Assembly (NCBI GenBank): GCA_021234155.1
Contig: JAJEKV010000129.1
Coordinates: forward strand, 1,775,963-1,839,962
Direction: 5' to 3'
Length of the DNA stretch: 64,000 nt
Source: Isoetes taiwanensis
Lineage: Eukaryota > Streptophyta > Lycopodiopsida > Isoetales > Isoetaceae
Shown here: in pieces, positions 45,600 through 55,700 of the stretch
Position numbering within the stretch: the first letter of the stretch is position 1
Layout of the letters: each line of letters starts with the position of its first letter
Translations under genes and position numbers: made by a program
The notes under the pieces: model-generated
Databases searched by the model: none
Seen by the model: only the letters and a program-made list of their open reading frames with translations
What the model was told of the DNA's origin: nothing

Positions 45600-46862
45600 C
45601 CGGGCGCAATATGGCATCACGATCGTGCATCCGCAACCGTGAATATGACAATGCGGTCACGACCGGCCAGCCCCATGACGGGCTGCTGAAATGTGAATCG
45701 CCCCGGAATGTCATCCGATTGAGAATGTGTGTTCGATGTTGTGGGCGAGACTCTCCCCGCCGTTTCCGCATGCCTCAACTACCGTGATTGTGGCCTCCAC
45801 TTTGCATCTCACGGAGTTCTCGGCCCGGCGCTGGTCAAAGGTGGGCGAGGGCCGGGTCCTGTGCTGGGGGGGTGGTGGTGGTGGCTGGGATGGTGTGGAG
45901 TGGCTGGAGTGTGGCTGGGATGGCGTGGAGTGGCTGGAGGGCGGGGCAGCAGTGCGGGGGCCCCGGGTCACGGCTGGGAGGCCGTGGCGGGGTAGCTGGC
46001 AGTCAGCCGCCGCTTCTCGCCCTCTGTGGAAGTCGGGAGCACAGCTCTTGCAGGGCCTGCTGCTGCTTGGCCATCTCCTGCCTGCACTGCTGCAGCTGAC
46101 TATGAACCTCGGTAGGGAGACCCCTGGCAATGTCGTGGGATGGTTGCACGCAAACCCCCGAGCTCCGTGCTCGAGTAGCGAGCGTGCTCGAGCCCCAAAG
46201 ACACGGGCGCCGAGGGCCGGGCTTGCTGTTCGATCTTACTCAAGATCCCGGCCGCGTGTCCGGCTGTCTGCAAGAGCGCGCCTCCCTCGTACATGGTGGT
46301 GGCTGCCTCCACCTCGGAAGGCCGGGACACCGCGACCATCGCCTCCTGCATTGCGCGCTCCCTCCCTCTCTGTGTCATGGTGTCGGTGAGTGATGAACAC
46401 AGTCTAGGGCGGGCCCGCATGTCGGCGACCTCCCGCCTGCTGTTTCCGCCGTGTGCAAGGCCAAGGCCATCTTCCACATGCAGCGTGCAATGCGGGTCTC
46501 CAGCCCTGTGATGCGGTTCTTCTCGACCCCGATTTGCCTTTTGAGCACATGGGATGCCGAGGACTCCATCTCCACTGCCATGCCCGGCCCGGGCACCTTT
46601 GTTAGCCTCAATACGAGCACTGTTAGCCTCCACTCCCGCTTTGACGTGGCCCCAATTCCCTGCCGAGGCAGGAGTTCCTATGTGGTCTGAGCAATCAACC
46701 CCTTCCGGCTGGGCTGGCCTCGCTGAGGGGGCCTTAGCCTTAGCCCGAGCCTCCTTCTTCATGGAGGACGACTCTCCCCTGTCCATGATGGCTGATCGGG
46801 ACCGTTTGTGCGGCGGCCCCTCGCCTTGGGTTTCTCAGGCCGGCCCATCTTCTGTGGCCATG
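45600..46862 (-). pseudogene. LINE copy B ORF1
   Basis: The presumed start ATG at about 46862 reads MATEDGPA and then hits a stop. A downstream frame continues MDRGESSSMKKEARAKAKAP, a basic region, with a helical middle part and an RNA-binding core near 45600-45700. High GC and indels blur the frame. Function is inferred from position and copy A. Confidence 0.5.
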
Positions 46863-47064
46863 ACTTCCAAAGTTTGAGGGGTCTCTGGCTGCCTCAAGGG
46901 TGCTTAGAATCCAATTTGGGGACTCAGAAAGGCGGGCAGAGCACCTTTTGGGGGTTTGGGGGTTTTGGGGGTGCCAAAGTCTGAGGGGTCTCTGGCTGCC
47001 TCAAGGGTGCTTAGAATCCAATTTGGGGACTCAGAAGGTGGTGGCCAGGGGAGGAAGAAATAAG

Positions 47065-47863
47065 AAGCCGAGAATGAGTTGTGGTGAGGCTATGGATGAA
47101 CCTTCTTCTATTGACGTCAGTGTAACAGTGAGTGTGGGCGGGCTGGATGTATGGGAAGCACTGTATGTTTTAGTTTGTAGCTTCTTGGATAGGGAATGTA
47201 TATCTGGGGTGGTCAGCCAAGAACGGGGGTCTGAGTTAGACCATCTTCATATCCAGTGTGTTCTTCGAGTTGTAGCAACCAATCTTAGCACTCCGGCTAT
47301 GGTGAATGTGAGATTGAAGAAATATCTTGGCTGGGATACTCACAAGCCAGCCAGAGGAGTAATTCTATGCAAAGCCCTCAAGGATACAAAACTGCACTGC
47401 TATGAAGTTATGATTGGGTATTGCTTAAAGGATCTTGGTAAAATGCATTTCAGGCATCATGTGAAGAATGTCAGCGCGGAGCAGATGGCTAGAAAAAGAT
47501 CTCTATGCATTGTATGGTGCAGGTGAAATCAAATCATGTGTGACTTTGGACAATCGAAATCTTTTGGCTAGAGCCTGCCATTTTGTTTTATACCATGGCA
47601 AGAGGCAGCTTAGTGCGTCATTGGAGGAAGTTGTGACTGCAATGTTGAGGACCCATAAATTTGTTTTGAGCAGTGCATGGGTGCTGCCCATGAACTGTGC
47701 ATTCATATCACAACAGCGAGTTGAGGCAGCCTGGAGGCTCACGTTAAACCCAGGATGCGCTTCCATTAAGGATGTCCGTTCACTAACCTGGAGTTGTGCC
47801 TGTAGAGCGTGTTGGGAGGAGGAGAAAATGGATTTGGGAGGTAATCCTTCTTTTTGGTTGTAA
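47065..47863 (+). pseudogene. HUH endonuclease, Rep-like (Replitron-type candidate), frameshifted
   Basis: Plus-strand product with ERGSELDHLHIQCVLRV, a His-Leu-His (HUH) metal-binding motif, and 50-60 residues later MIGYCLKDLGK, a YxxK box with one nucleophilic Tyr. LYALYGAGEIK, TLDNRNLLARACHF and SSAWVLPMN segments follow. This arrangement is that of single-Tyr rolling-circle endonucleases; the whole pattern matches plant/algal Replitron-like proteins as I recall them. A one-base shift in the A-run near 47490 splits the frame. The Helitron helicase is absent, and no ATPase domain follows. Confidence 0.6.
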
Positions 47864-48546
47864 TATGAAAGCTGTCTTTACATGGTCTCAAAAATTGCTG
47901 TCACTGTATTTCAATCGTGATTTCCCTGTATTGGTTTTTAATTCAATGGTTTGGGGATTATTTTTGCAACGGTTGAGAGTGAAAAATATTAAAAAAGGTT
48001 ACAGTGAGCGATAAGGTTGTTAATATAAGCAAAGACAAATAAGCAAAGCTATGTTTTGCTTCCTCTCCCTCCCCTCCCTCCCCTTACCTCCCCATTTTTT
48101 TTTATTATTATTATTATTTTTTTTTATTTTAGGTTGTAATATAAACATGGCAAAGAAGACAAATAAGCAAAGCTATGTTTTGCTTCCTCTCCCTCCCCTC
48201 ACCCCCCCATTTTTTTTTTTTTTATTTATTTATTTTTTGCCGCTAGTTGGGGGGGGGGGGAGTCACATGAGCAACATGGAACAAAGTATAGTTATGGCGA
48301 GGAGAACTTAAGGTTAGGCTTCCAGTTTTTCTCCTTCAACTTCACAAATATAATATCGTGACAATGCCCTAACAACACAAAACAACAAAATCAAAAACAT
48401 GCAAACACACTCTCGGGGCACCGGAGGGCAACTGTCCATGCGCATCACCTTGTCTCAAATGTCATCATGTAGTCGACAGATAATTCCAATTGTATCCCAC
48501 ATTTGAATGTCAAAGGAAATAACAACATCAATGAATAGTGGGCTCC
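47864..48546. other. Low-complexity spacer with duplicated module
   Basis: Two related modules at about 48015-48076 and 48132-48199 share AATAAGCAAAGCTATGTTTT and GCTTCCTCTCCCTCCCCT, each followed by long T runs. A run of G lies near 48248-48260. They could belong to the end of the HUH element, but no hairpin terminus is identified. Confidence 0.45.
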
Positions 48547-48603
48547 TTTTTTTTTTTTTTTTTTTTTTTTGAAGGACGACAAGCTTTATTCACCAAGTAA
48601 GAA

Positions 48604-49427
48604 CTAGAGCAACATAAAATGCAAAGACAGGACTATAACCCCAGTGGACAAACCGATCCAACTGAGCACAACCACCTGCCTATGCAAAAGAATGAATCTG
48701 AAGGTAAGTATGCCAAATCTTCTTCTCTTGATCAAGAGAAGAACAATTGTAAGCCATAACAATTTTATTTTGCGCCCACTGAAGAACAATCTCATCTGCA
48801 GTATCTACGCCCTTAAAGATAAACAACCTCCTTCTCTTCCAGATTGACCATAAAAGCCAGCCACATGCGAGATCAAAAGCTCGTTTCCGTAGTTTGGGCC
48901 AAGCATCAGGATAGATAGCAAGCAAAATTTGCTGGCTAGATTGAGACATGCCAAATAGGGTCAACAACCAAGACCATGCCTGCCAAAGCCGCCCACACAA
49001 GAAAAAACAATGCTCAATACTCTCAACCCTTTGCAGGCATAAAGGACAGAGCTCTGAAATCCGATTATCCATTTTATGGACCAACCTGTTGACTCTGAGG
49101 CATCTATGGATCACTTGCCACCACAAAACTACTACTTTGGGATGAAGCAGCTTATCCCATACCCATATCCAAACACTTTTCCATTGTGGCTGAGGGACCT
49201 GAAGATGCCACCTATTAGATGGAGGCAGGATTTCAGAATGCACAAGCAGTTTATACACAGAAGACACAAACTGCCCTGGCTGGATATCCTGATGGCAACC
49301 CCATATGACTACCTCAATCTATGGACCAGAATCCTGTGGTAACAACGCAGCAATACGATTCCAGATTACTCTGTCCCATCTGTACAATAACAACTTTGTT
49401 CTAAATGCTTCCCATGACATGAGATGA
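48604..49427 (-). pseudogene. LINE ORF2 C-terminus (zinc-binding region)
   Basis: The product contains WWQVIHRCLRVNRLV and the Cys/His cluster SELCPLCLQRVESIEHCFFLC, characteristic of the zf-RVT domain at the end of plant L1 ORF2. WPKLRKRAFDLACGWLLWSI follows. It continues the frame family seen beyond the insertion at 52954. Confidence 0.85.
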
Positions 49428-49428
49428 C

Positions 49429-50353
49429 TGATATGGTTTAAAGGTTCTTAGTGACTTTATCCACTTTGATCAACAGATAGATAGACAAAAAAACAAAGGA
49501 AATAACTCTCAAGTCTTATATCGGTTATAGTCATTAACAGAGGCACTTGGTTTCCACAACCAAGTTATGGAGCATCCAGTTTCCACCCAACCGGATCCAG
49601 AAAATCTAAGGCAAATTCCAAGGGGCTTAGAGCCAATAGGTTCCAGCCACAGCTTATTTCTACTTAAGCATGTGACCTCAACACACTGGTTACAGGCGCT
49701 ACTAATCTTAAGGCAACCGAAATTGAGCTTGGGTCTGCTCTCTGACTTCAGCAGGTGAACTCTAGCCGAAAATTGGAAGAGGAACTTCAATGGGTCTCTG
49801 CTTAGTGAAGCCTGGGAGCAGCAGCGACAGGGAGCAAGGATCTGAACCCGGATTCAGCAACAACATCTATCAGTATTCCCCTGCAGGTCGGATTAGAAAC
49901 GGCCGTACTTGGGCTGGTTACTGAGGCCGGATTCTCCAGCCGAGTCCCTGCAAGTCGAACTCAGAAAAGTGACAGCCAAGAACCAATTTGAAGCTGCCGG
50001 AATTGATGGTGATGGCCTGCCCTTCCGGACTGATGTATGAAGTCTTCTTTTTCCTTCAAATCTGTGCTAGCCGCTCCTTCTAAAACAGATTCGGCCGCCT
50101 CCCTGATTTCTGTATTTATCCTGTTCACGCCATCCACCCATTCATCTCCCTTTTTCCAGAAATAGTTGCATGAAGCCATCCGTTGTCTTTTTTTGTTAAA
50201 GTATCATGCCTTATAAAATATCTTCCTTGCTTTAAGGTCTATAATTGCACGCCCCCTTCTTAAACTTGTAAACCATTAAAGATCATATGCCCCATTACCA
50301 TGCCCCATTGCCTTAATTTTCTTGGACCACTCCCCCTAGCATGCTCCATATCA
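49429..50353 (-). repeat. 3' LTR of the gag-only element (925 bp)
   Basis: It begins TGATATGG and ends CCATATCA, an inverted 8-bp terminus. By eye it differs from the other LTR at only about five positions. A purine-rich tract (AAGAAGGGATGGAAC on the minus strand) lies just inside it and could be the polypurine tract. Confidence 0.93.
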
Positions 50354-50786
50354 GTTCCATCCCTTCTTAGAAAAGATCGTCCGCGATCTTAATGCATTTG
50401 AAATGGGTCCATCCCTTCTCAAGATGATTGCGTCCAAGTCAAATTGCATCGAAGGGTTCCGTAATCCTGCAAACTTAAGAAATAGTTATGGATATCCGCG
50501 TACTTCCGCAGTACGATATATCCTTGTACCTCCGCGGTACTACTTAATTGTATCTCCATGATACAGTATCTCCACGATACCCAATCATTGTATCTCCGCG
50601 ATACTGATGTAAATTTTGGCAGGCCTATTGCTACAACTACAATTTCCATTCTTCAAAATTTACATCTAATGCACTATAGTTACGTAATAATTTAATTTCC
50701 ATTCCACACGAAATTCAACATACAAATCAAATTGTGCAAATCAAATCTTGCAAATCTTACCCTAAAGGTATAAATTTTAACTATGT
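50354..50786. other. Element 3' untranslated interior
   Basis: It holds the polypurine tract and short TATCTCC-CGATAC/GTACTTCCGCGGTAC repeat motifs (about 50500-50605: ATATCCGCGTACTTCC.., TATCTCCACGATAC, TATCTCCGCGATAC). No coding sequence is seen. Confidence 0.6.
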
Positions 50787-51986
50787 TTACCCCATAGTTC
50801 TCATTTGGAGCCAATTCCGTTCTTTGGCATTAGCCTTTGCCCGTTCCTCATCTTGAAAGCTTACACCTTTCTTTCGCTCATCAGCAGCTTTAGAGGTCTC
50901 AGGTATATCCTCCAGTTTTGGACCTTCAATAGCATGCATTTGTGCACCCCTTTGTAATTTAGGTGTCTCAACCTTTGTGATCCCCCCTTCTCCAAACGGA
51001 CAATCCCTTAGGTAATGCTTTCCTCCGCATCTATAACAACCTCCCTTTGGTTCCCTAGTTTCCTTCCTCGGTCTACCTTGACTTCCCTCTTCCCGCTTCT
51101 TTTCAGAACCATTACCGTTGCCGTTATTTTTCCTCTTTTTGAAGCTTCTGGAAGATTCCTTACTTCCATTCTTCTCTTTGCTACTCTTTTTATCCTCTTG
51201 ATCATCTGAAGTGTCTTCATCCCAGAAATCAAATTTCCTAGTTTTAGGATCTATTTTCCGTTCCACTGCAGATGCTAGTTTTATGGCTTCATTTAAGTCT
51301 TTAGGATGAAATATCTCCATCTCCGCATAGATATCATCCCTACATCCGCTGACATATTTTCTCAGAAGTTCATTCCCATCCAGATTCCTTATTAGTGCCG
51401 CTAAGTGAGTAAATTTGGAAGTGTAGGACTGAATACTCTCAGTTTCCCCCTGTTTCAGACGATCCCATTCCCTGCGCAGCTCACTGTGATAGTTAGAGGG
51501 TAGATAATGCGCTTCAAATGTCGTTTTGAAACTTTCCCAATCACTGATCTTGGGATCACATTCTCGTCTGCCTTGCCACCATGCTTGAGCTTGATCTTTT
51601 AAGTAAGTATCCATGGCTTGCAGTCTTTCCACATCTGTCGCCTGTACACGCTCAAAAAACTTTTCCCACTGACTGACAAAACTGACGACCTTAACAGGCT
51701 TTGTCTTTCCCCCTTTGAAAGACGGCATGTCTACTTTCTCTAACCACTTTCTCAGCTTAGGTGGCGGTGGAGGAGTTACTGGTGGAGGATCATTAGGCAA
51801 AGGAGGTTGCGAGGGCTGCAGATAAATGTCTGGTAGGAAGCGGTACAGGATAGACAGCAATTCCACTTGCCTGTCATACTCTTGCTGACTGCTAGGCATA
51901 GGCAATGCTAGCTGGGATGCAATATAGCTGGCGTTGGACAAGGCTTGCTGATATTGTGCTTCAGTAACATTGAAGCGTTGGGCCAT
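50787..51986 (-). CDS. Gag protein of the gag-only element
   Basis: An intact 399-codon frame with ATG at 51986. The N-terminal third has a Pro-rich linker. The Gag domain (about residues 80-230) carries MDTYLKDQAQAWWQGRR and WESFKTTFEAHYLP. A Lys/Ser/Glu-rich region follows, then a single zinc knuckle CYRCGGKHYLRDC near residue 315, and a charged tail. The uninterrupted frame, in contrast to neighbours, fits the recent insertion. It would form the virus-like particle and bind element RNA; any enzyme must come from elsewhere. Confidence 0.93.
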   Translation of the reverse strand: MAQRFNVTEAQYQQALSNASYIASQLALPMPSSQQEYDRQVELLSILYRFLPDIYLQPSQPPLPNDPPPVTPPPPPKLRKWLEKVDMPSFKGGKTKPVKVVSFVSQWEKFFERVQATDVERLQAMDTYLKDQAQAWWQGRRECDPKISDWESFKTTFEAHYLPSNYHSELRREWDRLKQGETESIQSYTSKFTHLAALIRNLDGNELLRKYVSGCRDDIYAEMEIFHPKDLNEAIKLASAVERKIDPKTRKFDFWDEDTSDDQEDKKSSKEKNGSKESSRSFKKRKNNGNGNGSEKKREEGSQGRPRKETREPKGGCYRCGGKHYLRDCPFGEGGITKVETPKLQRGAQMHAIEGPKLEDIPETSKAADERKKGVSFQDEERAKANAKERNWLQMRTMG

Positions 51987-52009
51987 TGATCAGGTAAGAG
52001 GATCGGCTC

Positions 52010-52021
52010 GCTCTGATACCA
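52010..52021 (-). promoter_or_regulatory. Primer binding site, initiator tRNA-Met type
   Basis: TGGTATCAGAGC on the minus strand, two bases inside the 5' LTR; identical in type to that of the gypsy element at 4698-4709. Confidence 0.92.
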
Positions 52022-52023
52022 CT

Positions 52024-52948
52024 TGATATGGTTTAAAGGTTCTTAGTGACTTTATCCACTTTGATCAACAGATAGATAGACAAAAAAACAAAGGAAATAA
52101 CTCTCAAGTCTTATATCGGTTATAGTCATTAACAGAGGCACTTGGTTTCCACAACCAAGTTATGGAGCATCCAGTTTCCACCCAACCGGATCCAGTAAAT
52201 CTAAGGCAAATTCCAAGGGGCTTAGAGCCAATAGGTTCCAGCCACAGCTTATTTCTACTTAAGCATGTGACCTCAATACACTGGTTACAGGCGCTACTAA
52301 TCTTAAGGCAACCGAAATTGAGCTTGGGTCTGCTCTCTGACTTCAGCAGGTGAACTCTAGCCGAAAATTGGAAGAGGAACTTCAATGCGTCTCTGCTTAG
52401 TGAAGCCTGGGAGCAGCAGCGACAGGGAGCAAGGATCTGAAGCCGGATTCAGCAACAACATCTATCAGTATTCCCCTGCAGATCGGATTAGAAACGGCCG
52501 TACTTGGGCTGGTTACTGAGGCCGGATTCTCCAGCCGAGTCCCTGCAAGTCGAACTCAGAAAAGTGACAGCCAAGAACCAATTTGAAGCTGCCGGAATTG
52601 ATGGTGATGGCCTGCCCTTCCGGACTGATGTATGAAGTCTTCTTTTTCCTTCAAATCTGTGCTAGCCGCTCCTTCTAAAACAGATTCGGCCGCCTCCCTG
52701 ATTTCTGTATTTATCCTGTTCACGCCATCCACCCATTCATCTCCCTTTTTCCAGAAATAGTTGCATGAAGCCATCCGTTGTCTTTTTTTGTTAAAGTATC
52801 ATGCCTTATAAAATATCTTCCTTGCTTTAAGGTCTATAATTGCACGCCCCCTTCTTAAACTTGTAAACCATTAAAGATCATATGCCCCATTACCATGCCC
52901 CATTGCCTTAATTTTCTTGGACCACTCCCCCTAGCATGCTCCATATCA
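52024..52948 (-). repeat. 5' LTR of the gag-only element (925 bp)
   Basis: Same TGATATGG..CCATATCA termini and length as the 3' LTR. Differences by eye include an A/T in CCAGWAAATC, a C/T in CAAYACACTGG and a G/C in AATGSGTCTC, plus two in the following 80 bases. Confidence 0.93.
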
Positions 52949-52953
52949 ATGAC

Positions 52954-55394
52954 CAGACTCATACCAAGCTGCAATAGTGCTTATACCAGCTGCCATCCAT
53001 CGTCATTGTGTCTTTGGATGAACAACCACACTTAGAGGCACATTCTCTGGAGTGTCCCTGCAAAGGAATCCACCAGCATGGAGCGGACAACTGAAGACAT
53101 GCCTCAGGATTAATATGGAAAAGAGACCTGACAGTGTCCCAAGCAGCAAGCAACCCTTTTAGAAAGGGAGACGCATTAGGATACAGATGCATATGATAAA
53201 GCAAAGCCCAAGGAAGGAGGGGCTTAATGGTGGCCTTATGAAATGGGAGACAATGCTGAATCGACTGCACCAACAACCTCAGGCCAGGAGAATCATCCTT
53301 ACCAATGAAAATCCTCCAAATAAACTTTGATATCATCACCTTGCTTTGGAGGTGAAAATCCAATATACCAAGACCACCAGCTGCTTTAGGTCTAATGCAT
53401 TTCGCCCAAGCTACCTTGACCACCGCTCCTAACTCATTTCCACCCCAAATAAAATTTCTGACGATACGCACAATCTCCTCCATCTTACACTGTGGAGCTA
53501 ATAGAGTAGACGCCATGTAGACATGAGTATTACTAAGAACACATTTAGCCACAGTGATTCTACCGGGCATGGACAGTTTAGCTGTATTCCACCAAAACAA
53601 ATGCTCTTGCAACCCACTAATGATTTCATCCCAAGCATCTGAAGCAGAGACGTGAATTCCAACTGGGATACCAAGCAACTTTGTGGTATTGCCATGCAGA
53701 AGAATCTTCCATGGATAGTCCAATACAGAGAGGGATGGGACTGTCCAACGTCCACAAAGCTGTACATTTTTGCCACCCTACAAGAACTCCTGATGCTAAG
53801 GAGAATGTGTCTAATAATAGCTTAGCATTATGAAGATTCTCAGCCTCGACAATTAGGAACAAAAAAGTGTCATCGGCATATTGGTTACATACCTCTTGAG
53901 AACCATCGTCCATTGGGAGGCCTTGAATAATGCCATCCTGGGTAGCCACGGAGAAGAGCTGGGATAATACTTCTGCCACAATTGTGAAAAGCAAGGGTGC
54001 TAAAGGACAGCCTTGCCGAATTCCTCTACCCACTACAAAAATATCAGATGGCTCGCCCTCTGGCTGATGTATGGAGCTTCATGACATTCCTAGTGCATGA
54101 CTCCCCAAACCCAAGTGCAAGGAGACACTTCTCCAAGAAACCGCAATCAACACTATCGTAAGCTTTAGCAAAATCAAGCTTAAGATACACTGCTCTATGA
54201 CCCTGTAACCGGGCCCAATATATTCCTTCATATGCAGCAGCCACGTTGTTGAGAATACAACGACGAGGGAGAAAACCAGATTGTGTTGACGAGATAGCAT
54301 CAACCAAGATGTCTCAGACTCTTTCTGCCAATGTCTTAGCAAAGATCTTGTACACAGAGGAAAGCAATGTAATAGGTCGCCAGTCAGAAATAGTCTTGGG
54401 TTCCTTGCTCTTTAGAATGAGAGAGATACAACCTGTATTCAAAATCTTATCAAGGCTCCTAAATCTCTGGAAAGCCATCAAGACCAGGGCATTTGTCCCT
54501 TTTCAAGAGAGCCACAGCTTCTTTTAAGTCCTCCTTCACGGTATTGGACTCAAGAAGCAACCTCTGCTCTTCAGAAACAATGCGACGCACCTTAGTCAAC
54601 ACGGCCAATTGCATGTCCTTCTGAAAGGGCAATGGGTGTCGTGCAAAGAATGAAGAAAAGTGATGATGAAGATATTGCTTAAGATTCACCAGATCGGAGA
54701 TAAGGGCGCCATCTGGCAACACCAAAGAATGTATAGAAGTGGCGAGTTTCCTTCTTCTTGCAGCTGCAAAAAAGAACCGGGTACATCTATCTCCGTCCTT
54801 GAACCACTGCAATCCTGCCTTCACCTTGGCTTCAGTAACTTTTACAGTTTCCATAGCCTTGATCTGAGATAATAAACCCCTTTTCTCCGATTCCATTAGT
54901 ATGGCCATGAGCGCGGAGTACTTCTAATTCCTGGTACAATGCAGTCAATAGTCCTCTAGCTTCAGCAGCTCTGACTCTCCCATATTCTTTTGCAAATGAC
55001 TTCACTGCAGACAACGCTGCGACAACCCCAGACATGCCCCTACGAGGTGAGAAGGCCCGAGACCAAGCCCGACTACAGCCAAGTTTGAACTCATCATCCT
55101 CCAAGTACTTGCAATTAAGCTTAAAGTAGGTCCTGGTAGGTCGATGACAATTAGCCACATCATTAGTTAGGAGCTGTGGATTATGATCAGACACGGAGCT
55201 ATCCAGAAGATTTGAGCGACGAAAATCCGCTAGCCGAGCAGCTGCACAAATATTAAAGTATCCTCTATCATGCCTTGCATAAGCTCTGCCAGCTTTTGTC
55301 CAACCATTACACCACGTAAAGGACTGATCACCATCAATCTCTATAAGCTGACCATCATGTAAAAAGCGTAGCCATTGTTCTCACTCGACCTGAA
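52954..55394 (-). pseudogene. LINE ORF2, RT and endonuclease end
   Basis: Reading 5' to 3': the endonuclease end with VSDHNPQL (near 55180), a helical linker, then RT blocks KCPGLDGFPEI (about 54470), AISSTQSGFLPRRCILNN (about 54290) and LDFAKAYDSVDCGFLEKCL. IRQGCPLAPLLFT (about 54010) and NQYADDTFLF (about 53870) follow, and then the GRITVAKCVLS and NFIWGG region. Frame changes near 54480, 54340, 54040 and 53770 break it. It is a plant L1-clade ORF2. Confidence 0.9.
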
Positions 55395-55399
55395 GATGA

Positions 55400-55700
55400 A
55401 TTTTTTTGACTCGGCTATGAACCATAGCAAATGAAAATGTTAACTCAGAGAATTTCTGAATCATACTAGATGAAAAGTTAACTCAGAAGAATCCTTCGAC
55501 ATTGTAAATATCTTAGTGTGATATGTTGGTTGCTGCTAGAAAAATGTTCATTCTCTCTAACTAGCCAAGCATTCGGACCTCAACAAATATCCTCTTCCAA
55601 AAGAATATACCATATCACAAACATTTCAGTAAAGCTCAAGCTCTGTAGACTCCTTTAATGGCCAATCAGGTCGCCAACATTCAATGCAGAGAATATTCAT
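55400..55700 (-). repeat. Dispersed repeat, copy 1 (inverted relative to 62138-62451)
   Basis: About 300 bases align in reverse complement with 62138-62451 at roughly 85 percent identity by eye, from the GACTCGGCT block to GCAGAGAATATTC. It abuts the truncated LINE 5' end, so the LINE probably inserted next to or into it. Confidence 0.8.

Larger units (their letters stand above)
41748..47036 (-). mobile_element. LINE, copy B of the same family as copy A
   Basis: Copy B matches copy A from the 3' end (TTTTATCGTCCAC and the GGGTTAAAAAACCCCCGCCCC block in both) through RT and endonuclease to ORF1, and extends about 0.9 kb further 5'. The 3' tail is a CCTTC microsatellite. It is GC-rich and shows many small deletions. 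Two 63-base units (about 46866-46928 and 46973-47036) upstream of ORF1 resemble tandem promoter monomers in the 5' untranslated region. Frameshifts are frequent, so it is inactive. Confidence 0.85.
49429..52948 (-). mobile_element. Young gag-only LTR retrotransposon (TR-GAG-like, 3520 bp)
   Basis: Two 925-bp LTRs bound a 1.67-kb interior that encodes only a Gag protein. There is no protease, RT or integrase. A tRNA-Met primer site lies 2 bases inside the 5' LTR. LTR identity near 99.5 percent and the exact TSD indicate a recent insertion, into the LINE. It must depend on enzymes of an autonomous partner. Confidence 0.93.
49424..52953. repeat. 5-bp target-site duplication ATGAC around the gag-only element
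   Basis: ATGAC occurs at 49424-49428 immediately before the left LTR and at 52949-52953 immediately after the right LTR. Removal of the element plus one ATGAC restores continuity of the LINE. Confidence 0.93.
48547..55395 (-). mobile_element. L1-type LINE, 5'-truncated, interrupted by an LTR element
   Basis: The minus-strand poly(A) tail is the T run at 48547-48570. Going 5', there is a reverse transcriptase zinc-binding region (48680-49267), then after the inserted LTR element the RT and finally the endonuclease end at about 55395, where homology stops. The missing N-terminal part indicates 5' truncation. Several frame changes exist, so it is not active. Confidence 0.9.

Noticed and set aside
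43341-46389. Long GC-rich ORFs on the plus strand of LINE copy B
   Set aside because: They are complementary shadows of the LINE ORFs in a GC-rich stretch.
54030-54050. CACTACAAAAA as a CACTA transposon end
   Set aside because: It lies inside the LINE RT region, without an inverted partner or subterminal repeats.
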